Shown here: positions 1 through 6,331 of the stretch, piece by piece | Position numbering within the stretch: position 1 is the stretch's first letter | Layout of the letters: each line of letters begins with the position of its first letter | NCBI GenBank assembly: GCA_031275515.1 | Contig: JAISOQ010000264.1 | Location: 1-8,438, forward strand | Source: Treponema sp. | GTDB taxonomy: Bacteria > Spirochaetota > Spirochaetia > Treponematales > Breznakiellaceae | Reading direction: 5' to 3' | Length of the DNA stretch: 8,438 nucleotides | Program-made: the position numbers and the translations under genes | Notes under the pieces: model-generated | The model's input: the letters and a program-made list of their open reading frames with translations, nothing else | What the model was told of the DNA's origin: nothing | The model's database searches: none

Positions 1-111
1 GAACTTGGGGCATGGCAGCTTGAGCGGAACGGGAAGCAGAAGATAGTGAAGTGGCGCTTTACGGCTGAAGACGCCCGGATAAAACTTCACGGGTTATACC
101 CGAGCTTTTAG
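1..111 (+). CDS. Transposase C-terminal fragment (IS630-like), 5' end outside window
   Basis: The frame is open from base 1 to a TAG at 109-111 and encodes the last 36 residues of a longer protein. The ending KWRFTAEDARIKLHGLYPSF resembles the C-terminus of IS630-type DDE transposases, whose last segment has a W-x-F ... A-R-x-K-L ... Y pattern after the catalytic domain. The DDE residues themselves lie upstream of the window, so the catalytic core cannot be inspected and it is unknown whether the element is intact. The family call is from memory of that C-terminal pattern; other transposase families are possible. The following bases (about 112-130) may contain the element's terminal inverted repeat, but its partner is outside the window. 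Confidence 0.6.
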   Translation, partial: ELGAWQLERNGKQKIVKWRFTAEDARIKLHGLYPSF

Positions 112-134
112 TGTAATCGGTCTACTAGTCCAGG

Positions 135-206
135 GGCGGCTATGAGAGCGGTTTACAGCTTAACCGGGAGCATCAAGGATAATTCGGTTAGCCGCCGTTA
201 CGCGGC
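135..206. repeat. Nested inverted repeats between transposase and capA 3' end
   Basis: GGCGGCTA at 135-142 is exactly complementary to TAGCCGCC at 189-196. Inside this, CGGTT at 149-153 pairs with AACCG at 162-166. An overlapping alternative hairpin is GCCGC (191-195) with GCGGC (202-206), just downstream of the capA stop codon on the minus strand. No T-run follows in either direction, so this is not a standard intrinsic terminator. It could be a weak transcript-end structure for capA or part of the insertion element's end. The stretch 112-212 contains no gene that I can recognise. Confidence 0.4.
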
Positions 207-212
207 AGCCTG

Positions 213-1781
213 TCAGCGTAATTCCCTGGACAGGGCGTAAAACCTTTCGATCTCCTCAGCGGGGGCTATGTCCGTCCGGGGCCCTGTCAGGTTCAGGGGG
301 AAAGGTTCGATGTACGCCAGACGTTTGCCCCAAAACCCTAGTCTGATGCAGAGTCCTTTATCCCCGCCGCCGGTATTCTCCATCCCGGCAAACACGAAAT
401 TCCCCAAAGACCAGAACACCGGCTTTCCTTCCACCCACTCAAAGCCCTGTACGATGTGGGGATGGGACCCAATGATAAGGTCCGCCCCGGCTAAAATAAG
501 CTCCCCGCAGAGTTTCCGGAGGGCCTGGTTTGGCCGGGAAGACCACTCATCCCCTCCGTGAAAGAGGACCGCCAGAAGATCTCCGGGTGTTCCAGCCGCC
601 TCCTGCGCGCCGCTGGTTTCAGCCGCAAGCGCGGCCTTGATCGCTTCCGCGCCTCCGCATCCGGTATGGAGGATGCCGGGCCGGTTTTTCCCGGCGGCAA
701 TTGAACGGCCATCCCAGCCGCTCCGCTCCACCGGATACGAAGCAAGGCCGAAAACCCGCGCCCCGGCGCTGCCTTTCCGAAAAACAAAGGGACGGCCAGC
801 GGCGGCTTCATCCCTGCCTGCGCCCAGAACGCCTATGCCGGCTTCTTCCAGATGGTCCAGGGTATCCAGAAAGCCCTCGGTTCCCCAGTCAAAGACATGG
901 TTGTTCGCCAGAAGCACGGCGTCTATCCCCGCCTCTTTAAGGGGCAATGTAACGGCGGGGGAAAACCGGAAGTTAAACGCCTTTTCCGTCTTGGTTCCCC
1001 GGGCGGTCACCGCACCTTCCAGGTTAACCAGAGTAAGGTCCGCATCACGAAGTATCGCCGCCGCTCCCCCGAAAAGCCCGCCGGCGCCTTCCCTGAGCAG
1101 GATTCCTTCCGCTCCCCGGCCAAGCATCAGGTCCCCCGCAGAGGCTATCCAGAGCAGCTCCGGCGGCCCCGCTGGGGGAGAGCTAAGGGACCGCGCCCCG
1201 TCACGGATCAACGCTTCCAGGGCGGCGGCCTTTTCAGACGCCCCGTCCTGAGATTCGGCGGCGGCCTTGTCCGTAGTCCGTACCCGTACCCCCGTCACCC
1301 GGCGCAGGGGATATTGAGGGTCATCCACGGATAGGCCGTTTACCCGCAGAGCTATAAAAGGCGGCGTCAGTTCGTTCAGGGGGATAAGCGTTTCCCGTCC
1401 GTCAAGGCAGTCCGCCAAAGACACGTCCCGCCTGCCGGCCAGGGCGTCTTCCCGGGGTATGTACCAGGTCCGGGAAAGGAGAACCTCCGGGAAACCGCCT
1501 TCGCCTGAATCTTCACCGGCAGGCCTGGATTCCCAGAAAGAGACCAATTCGATGATTATGTCCGGGGCGTTTTCCAAAGCGGTCTCCGGCGCCGCGGCTT
1601 CTTCGGGGATCAGAGTGATACCCAGAGGGGCAAGCGCCGTTTCCAAAAGAAGGGATTCCAAGAAAGCCCGTTCAGCCCCCTGATCTCCTAAAATCGTAAC
1701 AGTATACACCGGAACTTTAGCCGGGCATCCAGAAAAAAAGAGGAAGGCAAGGAGAAAAGGCAAAAGCGGGGGCCTTGGCAC
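213..1781 (-). CDS. CapA-family lipoprotein (poly-gamma-glutamate synthesis / metallophosphatase-like)
   Basis: The 522-residue product begins with a short lipoprotein signal (hydrophobic LLPFLLAFLFFSGC, lipidation Cys19), so it should be anchored in the cell envelope. Residues about 25-205 form an N-terminal region I cannot assign. Residues about 210-500 are a CapA (PGA_cap) domain of the calcineurin-like metallophosphoesterase superfamily. Its motifs in order are AGDLMLGRG (Asp217), NLEG (Asn253-Glu255), ANNH (293-295), HGGDEW (His408), GSHPH (His440, His442) and SLGNF (458-462), so the predicted metal ligands are present. The start is GTG with an in-frame TAA 12 nt upstream, which limits the N-terminus; no Shine-Dalgarno is visible. 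CapA proteins are linked to poly-gamma-glutamate capsule synthesis, but no capB/capC genes are here. Many orphan CapA proteins have unknown substrates, so the exact role is open. The gene stands alone and is divergent from the ribonuclease gene. Confidence 0.85.
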   Translation of the reverse strand: MPRPPLLPFLLAFLFFSGCPAKVPVYTVTILGDQGAERAFLESLLLETALAPLGITLIPEEAAAPETALENAPDIIIELVSFWESRPAGEDSGEGGFPEVLLSRTWYIPREDALAGRRDVSLADCLDGRETLIPLNELTPPFIALRVNGLSVDDPQYPLRRVTGVRVRTTDKAAAESQDGASEKAAALEALIRDGARSLSSPPAGPPELLWIASAGDLMLGRGAEGILLREGAGGLFGGAAAILRDADLTLVNLEGAVTARGTKTEKAFNFRFSPAVTLPLKEAGIDAVLLANNHVFDWGTEGFLDTLDHLEEAGIGVLGAGRDEAAAGRPFVFRKGSAGARVFGLASYPVERSGWDGRSIAAGKNRPGILHTGCGGAEAIKAALAAETSGAQEAAGTPGDLLAVLFHGGDEWSSRPNQALRKLCGELILAGADLIIGSHPHIVQGFEWVEGKPVFWSLGNFVFAGMENTGGGDKGLCIRLGFWGKRLAYIEPFPLNLTGPRTDIAPAEEIERFYALSRELR

Positions 1782-1787
1782 CGGGCT

Positions 1788-1816
1788 AGTTTAGGATATT
1801 CAATTGAGATTATCAA
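1788..1816 (-). promoter_or_regulatory. Candidate sigma70-type promoter for the capA-like gene
   Basis: Read on the minus strand, TTGATA (1816-1811) is followed after exactly 17 bases by TAAACT (1793-1788). The -10 hexamer ends 6 nt before the GTG start codon at 1781, so transcription would begin at or next to the start codon and the mRNA would be leaderless. That agrees with the missing Shine-Dalgarno. The -35 element overlaps an inverted repeat (1815-1833). Assignment rests on pattern matching only. Confidence 0.45.
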
Positions 1817-1833
1817 TGACTTTTCCGGTCATT
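1815..1833. repeat. Short inverted repeat in the divergent intergenic region (possible operator)
   Basis: AATGAC (1815-1820) and GTCATT (1828-1833) are perfect 6-bp inverted arms separated by 7 bases. The arm at 1815 touches the -35 hexamer of the candidate capA promoter, a position where a dimeric regulator could act. An arm length of 6 bp can arise by chance, so this is a weak call. Confidence 0.25.
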
Positions 1834-1874
1834 AACAGCTTATCCCAGGGTTCCGCCGTATACCCGGCTTATGG

Positions 1875-1880
1875 TAGACT
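1875..1880 (+). promoter_or_regulatory. Candidate -10 element for the ribonuclease gene
   Basis: TAGACT lies 7 nt before the ATG at 1888 and matches TATAAT at four of six positions. A start point at the usual distance would fall at or next to the A of the ATG, implying a leaderless transcript. No good -35 is seen: TTCCGC (1851-1856), 18 bases upstream, is a poor match. The spacing relative to the start codon resembles the arrangement at the divergent capA-like gene. Confidence 0.3.
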
Positions 1881-1887
1881 AAAAACT

Positions 1888-3807
1888 ATGATTCCGGAGA
1901 AAAGCCTGGTAGCTTACAAGAACCGTCCCGCCGTGGTAATCGCCTGTGGAGAAAAATTGGAAATTTCCTTTGAGGGAGGCGAAACCCTCAAGGTTCGGGA
2001 AAAGGATGTGGAATTTGTACATCCCGGACCGGTTCGGTCAATGGAAGAAGCGGTCCGGCCTCCGGTCCAGGCGAATGTCCGGGAAGCTTGGGAACTCCTG
2101 GAAGGCGGAGAGGTTCCCTTCAAAGAGCTTGCGGAATTGGCTTACGGCGATTTCAGCCCTTCAAGCGCCTGGGCCGCCTACGGCCTCCTTAAAGAGGGGC
2201 TCTATTTTTCAGGAACCGTGAACGCCCTGAGTCCCCGGGATGCCGCCGCAGTGGCTGCAGGTGAACAGAAACGGGAAGAAAAAAAACGGGAAACCCTGGA
2301 GCGGGAAGCCTTTTTGGAGCGGCTTAGGAAGCGGCTTGCCGCGCCGGATTCCGCTCAACCGCCGCCCTGTCCCTTTGACCAATCTCAAGGGCGGTTTCTC
2401 CAGGACGTGGAAGCCCTGGCCTTTGGCAAGGCCGAAAAAAGCCGCACCCTCAAGGAGCTGGGGCGTCCCGAAACTCCCGAGGAAGCTCACCGCATCCTCC
2501 TCCGCTGCGGCGTCTGGACTATGGCGGTCAACCCGCATCCGCCGCGGTTCGGCGTTTCTCTGGCTTCCCCATTGGTTTTTCCGGGCCTCCCCCCGGAGGA
2601 AGATCGGAAGGACTTGACCCATCTTCCGGCTTTTGCCATCGACAACTCCTGGAGCGCCGACCCGGACGATGCGGTCAGCTTGGAGGGGAACTGCCTCTGG
2701 GTCCATGTGGCGGACCCGGCGGCATCTATCCTGCCAGGAAGCCCCGCGGATATTGAGGCCCGAAACCGGGGGGCTACCCTGTACCTCCCCGAGGGAAATT
2801 CCCGTATGCTGGCGGAAGAAGCCCTTCCGGCCTACGCCCTGGGCCTTACAGAAGTTTCCCCGGCCCTTTCCTTCAAGATTATCCTTGGGGAGGATGGGGC
2901 CATTGCGGAAACCGAAATCATCCCTTCCCGGATTGCAGTGATCCGGCTGACCTATAAGGAGGCGGATGCCGCGCTCCAGGGCAATCCTGAAATCGCCGGC
3001 CATGCTGGTCCCTATGCGGGACAGCTTGCGGACCTTTTTCGCCTGGCGGAACGGAACCTGGCCCGGCGGACCGCCGCCGGCGCGGTGACCATAGATTTTC
3101 CGGAAGTTCATATCACGGTACGCGAAGGAGATGTGGCAATTCGGCCCATAACCGCCTGCCGGTCTGCGGACATGGTTCGGGAATGTATGCTCCTTGCCGG
3201 AGAAGGGGCGGCGCAGTGGGCGTCCCACAGGACAACGCGGCTGCCCTTTCCCTTTGTGACCCAGGAAGCCGGGGATCTTCCCCAGGAACCCCTGCCCGGC
3301 ATGGCCGGTTCTTTCCAAGTCAGGCGGTGTATGCGCCAGCGGGCCCTGTCGGTAAAGCCAGGCCGCCACAGTAGTCTGGGCTTGGAACAGTACACTCAGG
3401 TGACGAGTCCTCTCAGACGGTATACGGACCTTTTGGCCCATCAGCAGATCCGCGCCTCACTGAGAGCCGGCGCGTACCGGGACATTCCTCCCCTGGAGGA
3501 GGACGCGGTACTCCATGCTTTGGCCGCCGGGGAAGCCGCAGCAGCCGCCACGGTCCGAGCGGAGCGGGCCTCCCGCACTCATTGGACGGCGGTCTACCTG
3601 GCTGGCAAAATAGGCTCCGAATGGGACGGGATCGTCCTGGAAAAAAAGGGTGTCCGGGCAACGGTTCTGATCCCTGTTCTGGGCCTCGAAACTCAGGCGG
3701 CGCTGAAAGGAGACGCGGAACCCAACGATCCGGTCAAACTAATTGTAACCGCCGTCAGTATCCCCAAAGGAGAAGCTGTTTTTAATCATAGGCTGTCCCA
3801 AAATTGA
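1888..3807 (+). CDS. RNase II/RNase R-family 3'-5' exoribonuclease (RNB domain)
   Basis: This is a 639-residue RNB-family exoribonuclease, expected to degrade RNA processively from the 3' end in the cytoplasm. The N-terminus (SLVAYKNRPAVVIA..., about residues 5-50) looks like the SH3-like fold of chloroplast/cyanobacterial RNase II-type proteins and is followed by a winged-helix-like segment (about 55-115), rather than the cold-shock domains of E. coli RNase II/R. The RNB signature AIDNSWSADPDDAV gives Asp252, 258, 260 and 261 with the exact D-x5-D-x-DD spacing of the catalytic metal site. HVADPA and TSPLRRYTDL (Arg510/511) are the other family blocks. A small S1-like tail covers about 575-639. 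An earlier in-frame TTG at 1804 would add 28 residues that do not resemble the family, so the ATG at 1888 is preferred. Whether it behaves like RNase II or RNase R cannot be decided from sequence; no basic C-terminal tail like that of RNase R is present. Confidence 0.88.
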   Translation: MIPEKSLVAYKNRPAVVIACGEKLEISFEGGETLKVREKDVEFVHPGPVRSMEEAVRPPVQANVREAWELLEGGEVPFKELAELAYGDFSPSSAWAAYGLLKEGLYFSGTVNALSPRDAAAVAAGEQKREEKKRETLEREAFLERLRKRLAAPDSAQPPPCPFDQSQGRFLQDVEALAFGKAEKSRTLKELGRPETPEEAHRILLRCGVWTMAVNPHPPRFGVSLASPLVFPGLPPEEDRKDLTHLPAFAIDNSWSADPDDAVSLEGNCLWVHVADPAASILPGSPADIEARNRGATLYLPEGNSRMLAEEALPAYALGLTEVSPALSFKIILGEDGAIAETEIIPSRIAVIRLTYKEADAALQGNPEIAGHAGPYAGQLADLFRLAERNLARRTAAGAVTIDFPEVHITVREGDVAIRPITACRSADMVRECMLLAGEGAAQWASHRTTRLPFPFVTQEAGDLPQEPLPGMAGSFQVRRCMRQRALSVKPGRHSSLGLEQYTQVTSPLRRYTDLLAHQQIRASLRAGAYRDIPPLEEDAVLHALAAGEAAAAATVRAERASRTHWTAVYLAGKIGSEWDGIVLEKKGVRATVLIPVLGLETQAALKGDAEPNDPVKLIVTAVSIPKGEAVFNHRLSQN

Positions 3808-3823
3808 AGATTTGGAACAGCCT
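3790..3823 (+). other. Stem-loop spanning the ribonuclease stop codon, no U-tract
   Basis: AGGCTGT (3790-3796) pairs with ACAGCCT (3817-3823). After one C/A mismatch the stem continues with CCAAA (3798-3802) against TTTGG (3811-3815), closing an 8-nt loop that carries the TGA stop codon (3805-3807). The result is a 12-bp stem with one mismatch. Neither strand has a run of T after it, so it does not fit an intrinsic terminator. It may protect the 3' end of the mRNA or act as a factor-assisted terminator. The rest of 3824-3892 holds no recognisable gene. Confidence 0.5.
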
Positions 3824-3892
3824 CAACCACATATCGCCTTCCTGATTTCTAAATTTTTATGGAATAAATATGAATAATTCGCCGTCCCTATC

Positions 3893-3921
3893 TTGACGTA
3901 AGATGAAATAAGTATCAGATT
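3893..3921 (+). promoter_or_regulatory. Weak candidate promoter upstream of cheA
   Basis: TTGACG (3893-3898) is a good -35 match, and 17 bases later comes CAGATT (3916-3921), a poor -10. The surrounding sequence (about 3900-3929) is AT-rich, and the gap after the previous gene is 122 bp, so a promoter for the chemotaxis operon is expected here. The exact -10 is uncertain. No Shine-Dalgarno is seen before the cheA ATG. Confidence 0.3.
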
Positions 3922-3929
3922 TAATTAAT

Positions 3930-6320
3930 ATGAGTGATTATCTGGATCCCAACAATGAGGAACTTCTTAAGGATTTTTTCAGTGAAGCCCAGATGCAAGT
4001 GGATACACTGGAACAGAATATTCTGATACTTGAGAACGAAGGGGGCAACAAAGACGCGGTAGATGAGATCTTCCGGGCTGCGCATACCTTAAAAGGTGGG
4101 TCCGCTACGGTGGAGATGATGGAACTTTCCCATTTTACCCACCTGGTCGAAGATGTCCTTGATGCCATTCGATCGGATCAGTTAACGATTAATGAAGATG
4201 TAGTCGATACGCTTCTTTCGGCGATTGATGTTATTAAGGCTATGCTGGAACAGCGTATGAACGGCTCTGTCTATCGGGAGAATACTTCCCAGATAGAGGG
4301 CCGTCTCTCGACGCTGATCCCCGAAGGGACCTCCCGGAAGAAAGGATCTGCCAAACCTGCCGCCGCCAAGCCTGCGGCGCCTCCCCCGCAGGCAGCTCCC
4401 CGTCCTGCGCCTGTCGTTTCCAAGGCTGTATCTTCCAGTACGCTTTCCGAATATGAGGTCTTGGAAATGAAACAATCGGTAGCCGGTGATATGCCGATCT
4501 ACCGTATCGTCGTTGCGTTTGATGAAAATAGTCTGATGAATACCGTAGGGGGTATTCAGGTGTACGCCGCCCTTAAAGGGATCGGGACTATTTTGAAAAC
4601 CGCGCCGGATTTTGAACAACTCTATGAAGACGTGTTTTATTCCACGGTAGAGTATTATGTGGCTACCAGGAAAACCGCCGATGAGATCATATACACGGTG
4701 GTTATTCCCGATGTGAGCCTTTCGGCGGATGTCGTGAACATAAACGACCTTGTCGGCGCCGGTAGCGACAAGAAAGCCGACCTTCAGCCAGCCGCCCCTG
4801 CGGCAGCCCCGGCTCCGTCAGTTGCGGCAGCTCCGGCGGCGGCATCCCCGGAGCAGCTGGTAGCCGTTGCCGTTGCGTCAGGGGACGAGCACAAGGTTAC
4901 GGCGGCGGACGCCAAGAAAGCCGGAAAAGAGGCGGGGGCCATACTCAGGGTCGATTCAAAGCGTATAGACGATCTTCTCAATCTGGTTTCCGAGACGGTT
5001 ATTACCAAGGCGACCTTTAACCAGATCAACAATCAATTCAATGATCTTCTGACGAACCTGCATAATATCGAGTCAGTTTACCGGGAAAAGATTAAGAGCC
5101 TGTTCGACAGCCTGCCCAATTATCTGGAAAGTATGCAGGAAGGTAAGACCGTCAAGGACATACGGAAGGAAATCGGGGATCAATACGGGGATATTTTTTC
5201 TCTCTTTGACGGTTTTGAGACATCCCTTAAAGTTAATGCGGGCAAATTCCGTTCCACTTCTCAGAACCTGGGCCGTATCACCGGCGAACTCCAGGAAGGG
5301 GTCATGCGTATCCGCATGGTGCCTATCAGCCAGATATTCAGCCGTTTCCCGCGGCTGGTCCGGGACCTTTCCAAATCCCTTAATAAGAAGATCAACCTGG
5401 TCATTGAAGGTGAGGAAACTGAACTCGACAAATCGGTCATCGAAGATCTCCTGGACCCCATCATGCACTCGGTACGGAATTCTATAGACCATGGAATCGA
5501 GTCCGTGGAGGAGCGCCGGGCAACGGGCAAACCCGAAGAAGGCATGGTCCTCCTCAAGGCTGCCAACGAAGGGAACATGATCCTCATCGAGATTTCCGAC
5601 GACGGCAAGGGTATAGATGTGGAGGCGGTTAAGGCCAAAGCTGTGGAACGGGGCCTTATCAGTCCTAACAAGATTTTGTCCGATGTGGAAGCCTTCAACC
5701 TCATCTTTGAGCCGGGCTTCTCTACCGCCAAGACCATTACCTCCATATCCGGACGGGGGGTTGGCTTGGATGTGGTACGCCGGCAAATCGAAAAGCTCAA
5801 TGGAACCGTCACGGTCTCTTCGGAACGGGGCAAGGGTACCAAATTTATCATCAAACTTCCGCTGACCTTGGCGATTATCCAGGGGCTTTTGGTCCGGGTG
5901 GGAACGGAGATTTACTCCATCCCCATCACCTCAGTCATAGAGAGCCTGCGGATCAAGCCCGAAGACATCAGGATGATCGACAATTATGAGGTCTTTAATA
6001 TCCGTAACGATGTGCTTTCCCTGCTCAGGCTCAACCGGCTGTTTGGTATCAAAACCGAGGAAAGCCAAGAGTATAACTTTATCGTCATCGTGGGTACTGC
6101 GGAAAAGAAAATGGGTTTTATGGTGGACAGCCTTATCGGAGAAGAAGATGTAGTTATTAAGCCTTTGCGGGATCAGTACACTAATTCTCCGGGTATTGCC
6201 GGTGCATCGATCTTGGGCGACGGATCGGTTTCACTCATCATAGATGTAAGCCAGCTCCTGGAATTGGGGCTCCGTAAGGAACTTGAACAACGCCGGATAC
6301 GCGAAGCGTCATCACGGTAA
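3930..6320 (+). CDS. cheA: Chemotaxis histidine kinase CheA with enlarged P3 domain
   Basis: This 796-residue cytoplasmic kinase autophosphorylates in response to chemoreceptors and passes phosphate to CheY. P1/HPt (about 1-130) carries the phospho-acceptor His52 in AAHTLKGG. A Pro/Ala-rich linker (about 142-165) leads to a P2-like segment (about 173-275) that probably binds CheY, and a second Ala/Pro linker covers about 287-315. P3 starts at RVDSKRIDDLLNLVSE (340) and runs to about 465. From Arg340 to the RIT block at 449 it is 109 residues, against roughly 45 in Thermotoga CheA, so about 65 residues are inserted in the dimerization hairpin. P4 has the N box (SVRNSIDHG, Asn517), G1 (DDGKGID, 557-563), F box (EPGFST, 594-599) and G2 (SGRGVGLD, 607-614), so the ATP site looks intact. 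P5 (about 648-785) is the CheW-like receptor-coupling domain. It is first in the operon, 11 nt before the cheW-cheR-like gene. Confidence 0.97.
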   Translation: MSDYLDPNNEELLKDFFSEAQMQVDTLEQNILILENEGGNKDAVDEIFRAAHTLKGGSATVEMMELSHFTHLVEDVLDAIRSDQLTINEDVVDTLLSAIDVIKAMLEQRMNGSVYRENTSQIEGRLSTLIPEGTSRKKGSAKPAAAKPAAPPPQAAPRPAPVVSKAVSSSTLSEYEVLEMKQSVAGDMPIYRIVVAFDENSLMNTVGGIQVYAALKGIGTILKTAPDFEQLYEDVFYSTVEYYVATRKTADEIIYTVVIPDVSLSADVVNINDLVGAGSDKKADLQPAAPAAAPAPSVAAAPAAASPEQLVAVAVASGDEHKVTAADAKKAGKEAGAILRVDSKRIDDLLNLVSETVITKATFNQINNQFNDLLTNLHNIESVYREKIKSLFDSLPNYLESMQEGKTVKDIRKEIGDQYGDIFSLFDGFETSLKVNAGKFRSTSQNLGRITGELQEGVMRIRMVPISQIFSRFPRLVRDLSKSLNKKINLVIEGEETELDKSVIEDLLDPIMHSVRNSIDHGIESVEERRATGKPEEGMVLLKAANEGNMILIEISDDGKGIDVEAVKAKAVERGLISPNKILSDVEAFNLIFEPGFSTAKTITSISGRGVGLDVVRRQIEKLNGTVTVSSERGKGTKFIIKLPLTLAIIQGLLVRVGTEIYSIPITSVIESLRIKPEDIRMIDNYEVFNIRNDVLSLLRLNRLFGIKTEESQEYNFIVIVGTAEKKMGFMVDSLIGEEDVVIKPLRDQYTNSPGIAGASILGDGSVSLIIDVSQLLELGLRKELEQRRIREASSR

Positions 6321-6331
6321 CGAGGAAAGTC

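Noticed and set aside
637..1251. Long open frame on the plus strand opposite capA
   Set aside because: It overlaps a full CapA domain gene with intact motifs; its product is Pro/Arg/Ser-rich without recognisable motifs, as expected of antisense frames in GC-rich DNA.
1804..1887. Upstream TTG start for the ribonuclease
   Set aside because: The added 28 residues do not resemble the family, and the region overlaps promoter-like elements; the ATG at 1888 starts directly before the conserved N-terminal fold.
2209..3441. 410-codon open frame antisense to the ribonuclease gene
   Set aside because: It covers the RNB catalytic region on the other strand. The product shows no domain, and the plus-strand gene explains the codon structure.
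3865..3888. Possible sigma28 (FliA) promoter, TAAA ... GCCGTCCC, before cheA
   Set aside because: The spacing between TAAA and GCCG is 12 instead of about 15 bases, and the -10 matches only its GCCG half.
4353..4890. Ala/Pro-rich repetitive stretches in cheA as possible DNA repeats
   Set aside because: They are ordinary flexible linkers flanking the P2-like domain; no regular nucleotide repeat unit is seen.
5073..5786. 237-codon open frame antisense to cheA
   Set aside because: It lies opposite the highly conserved P3/P4 region and its product has no recognisable features.
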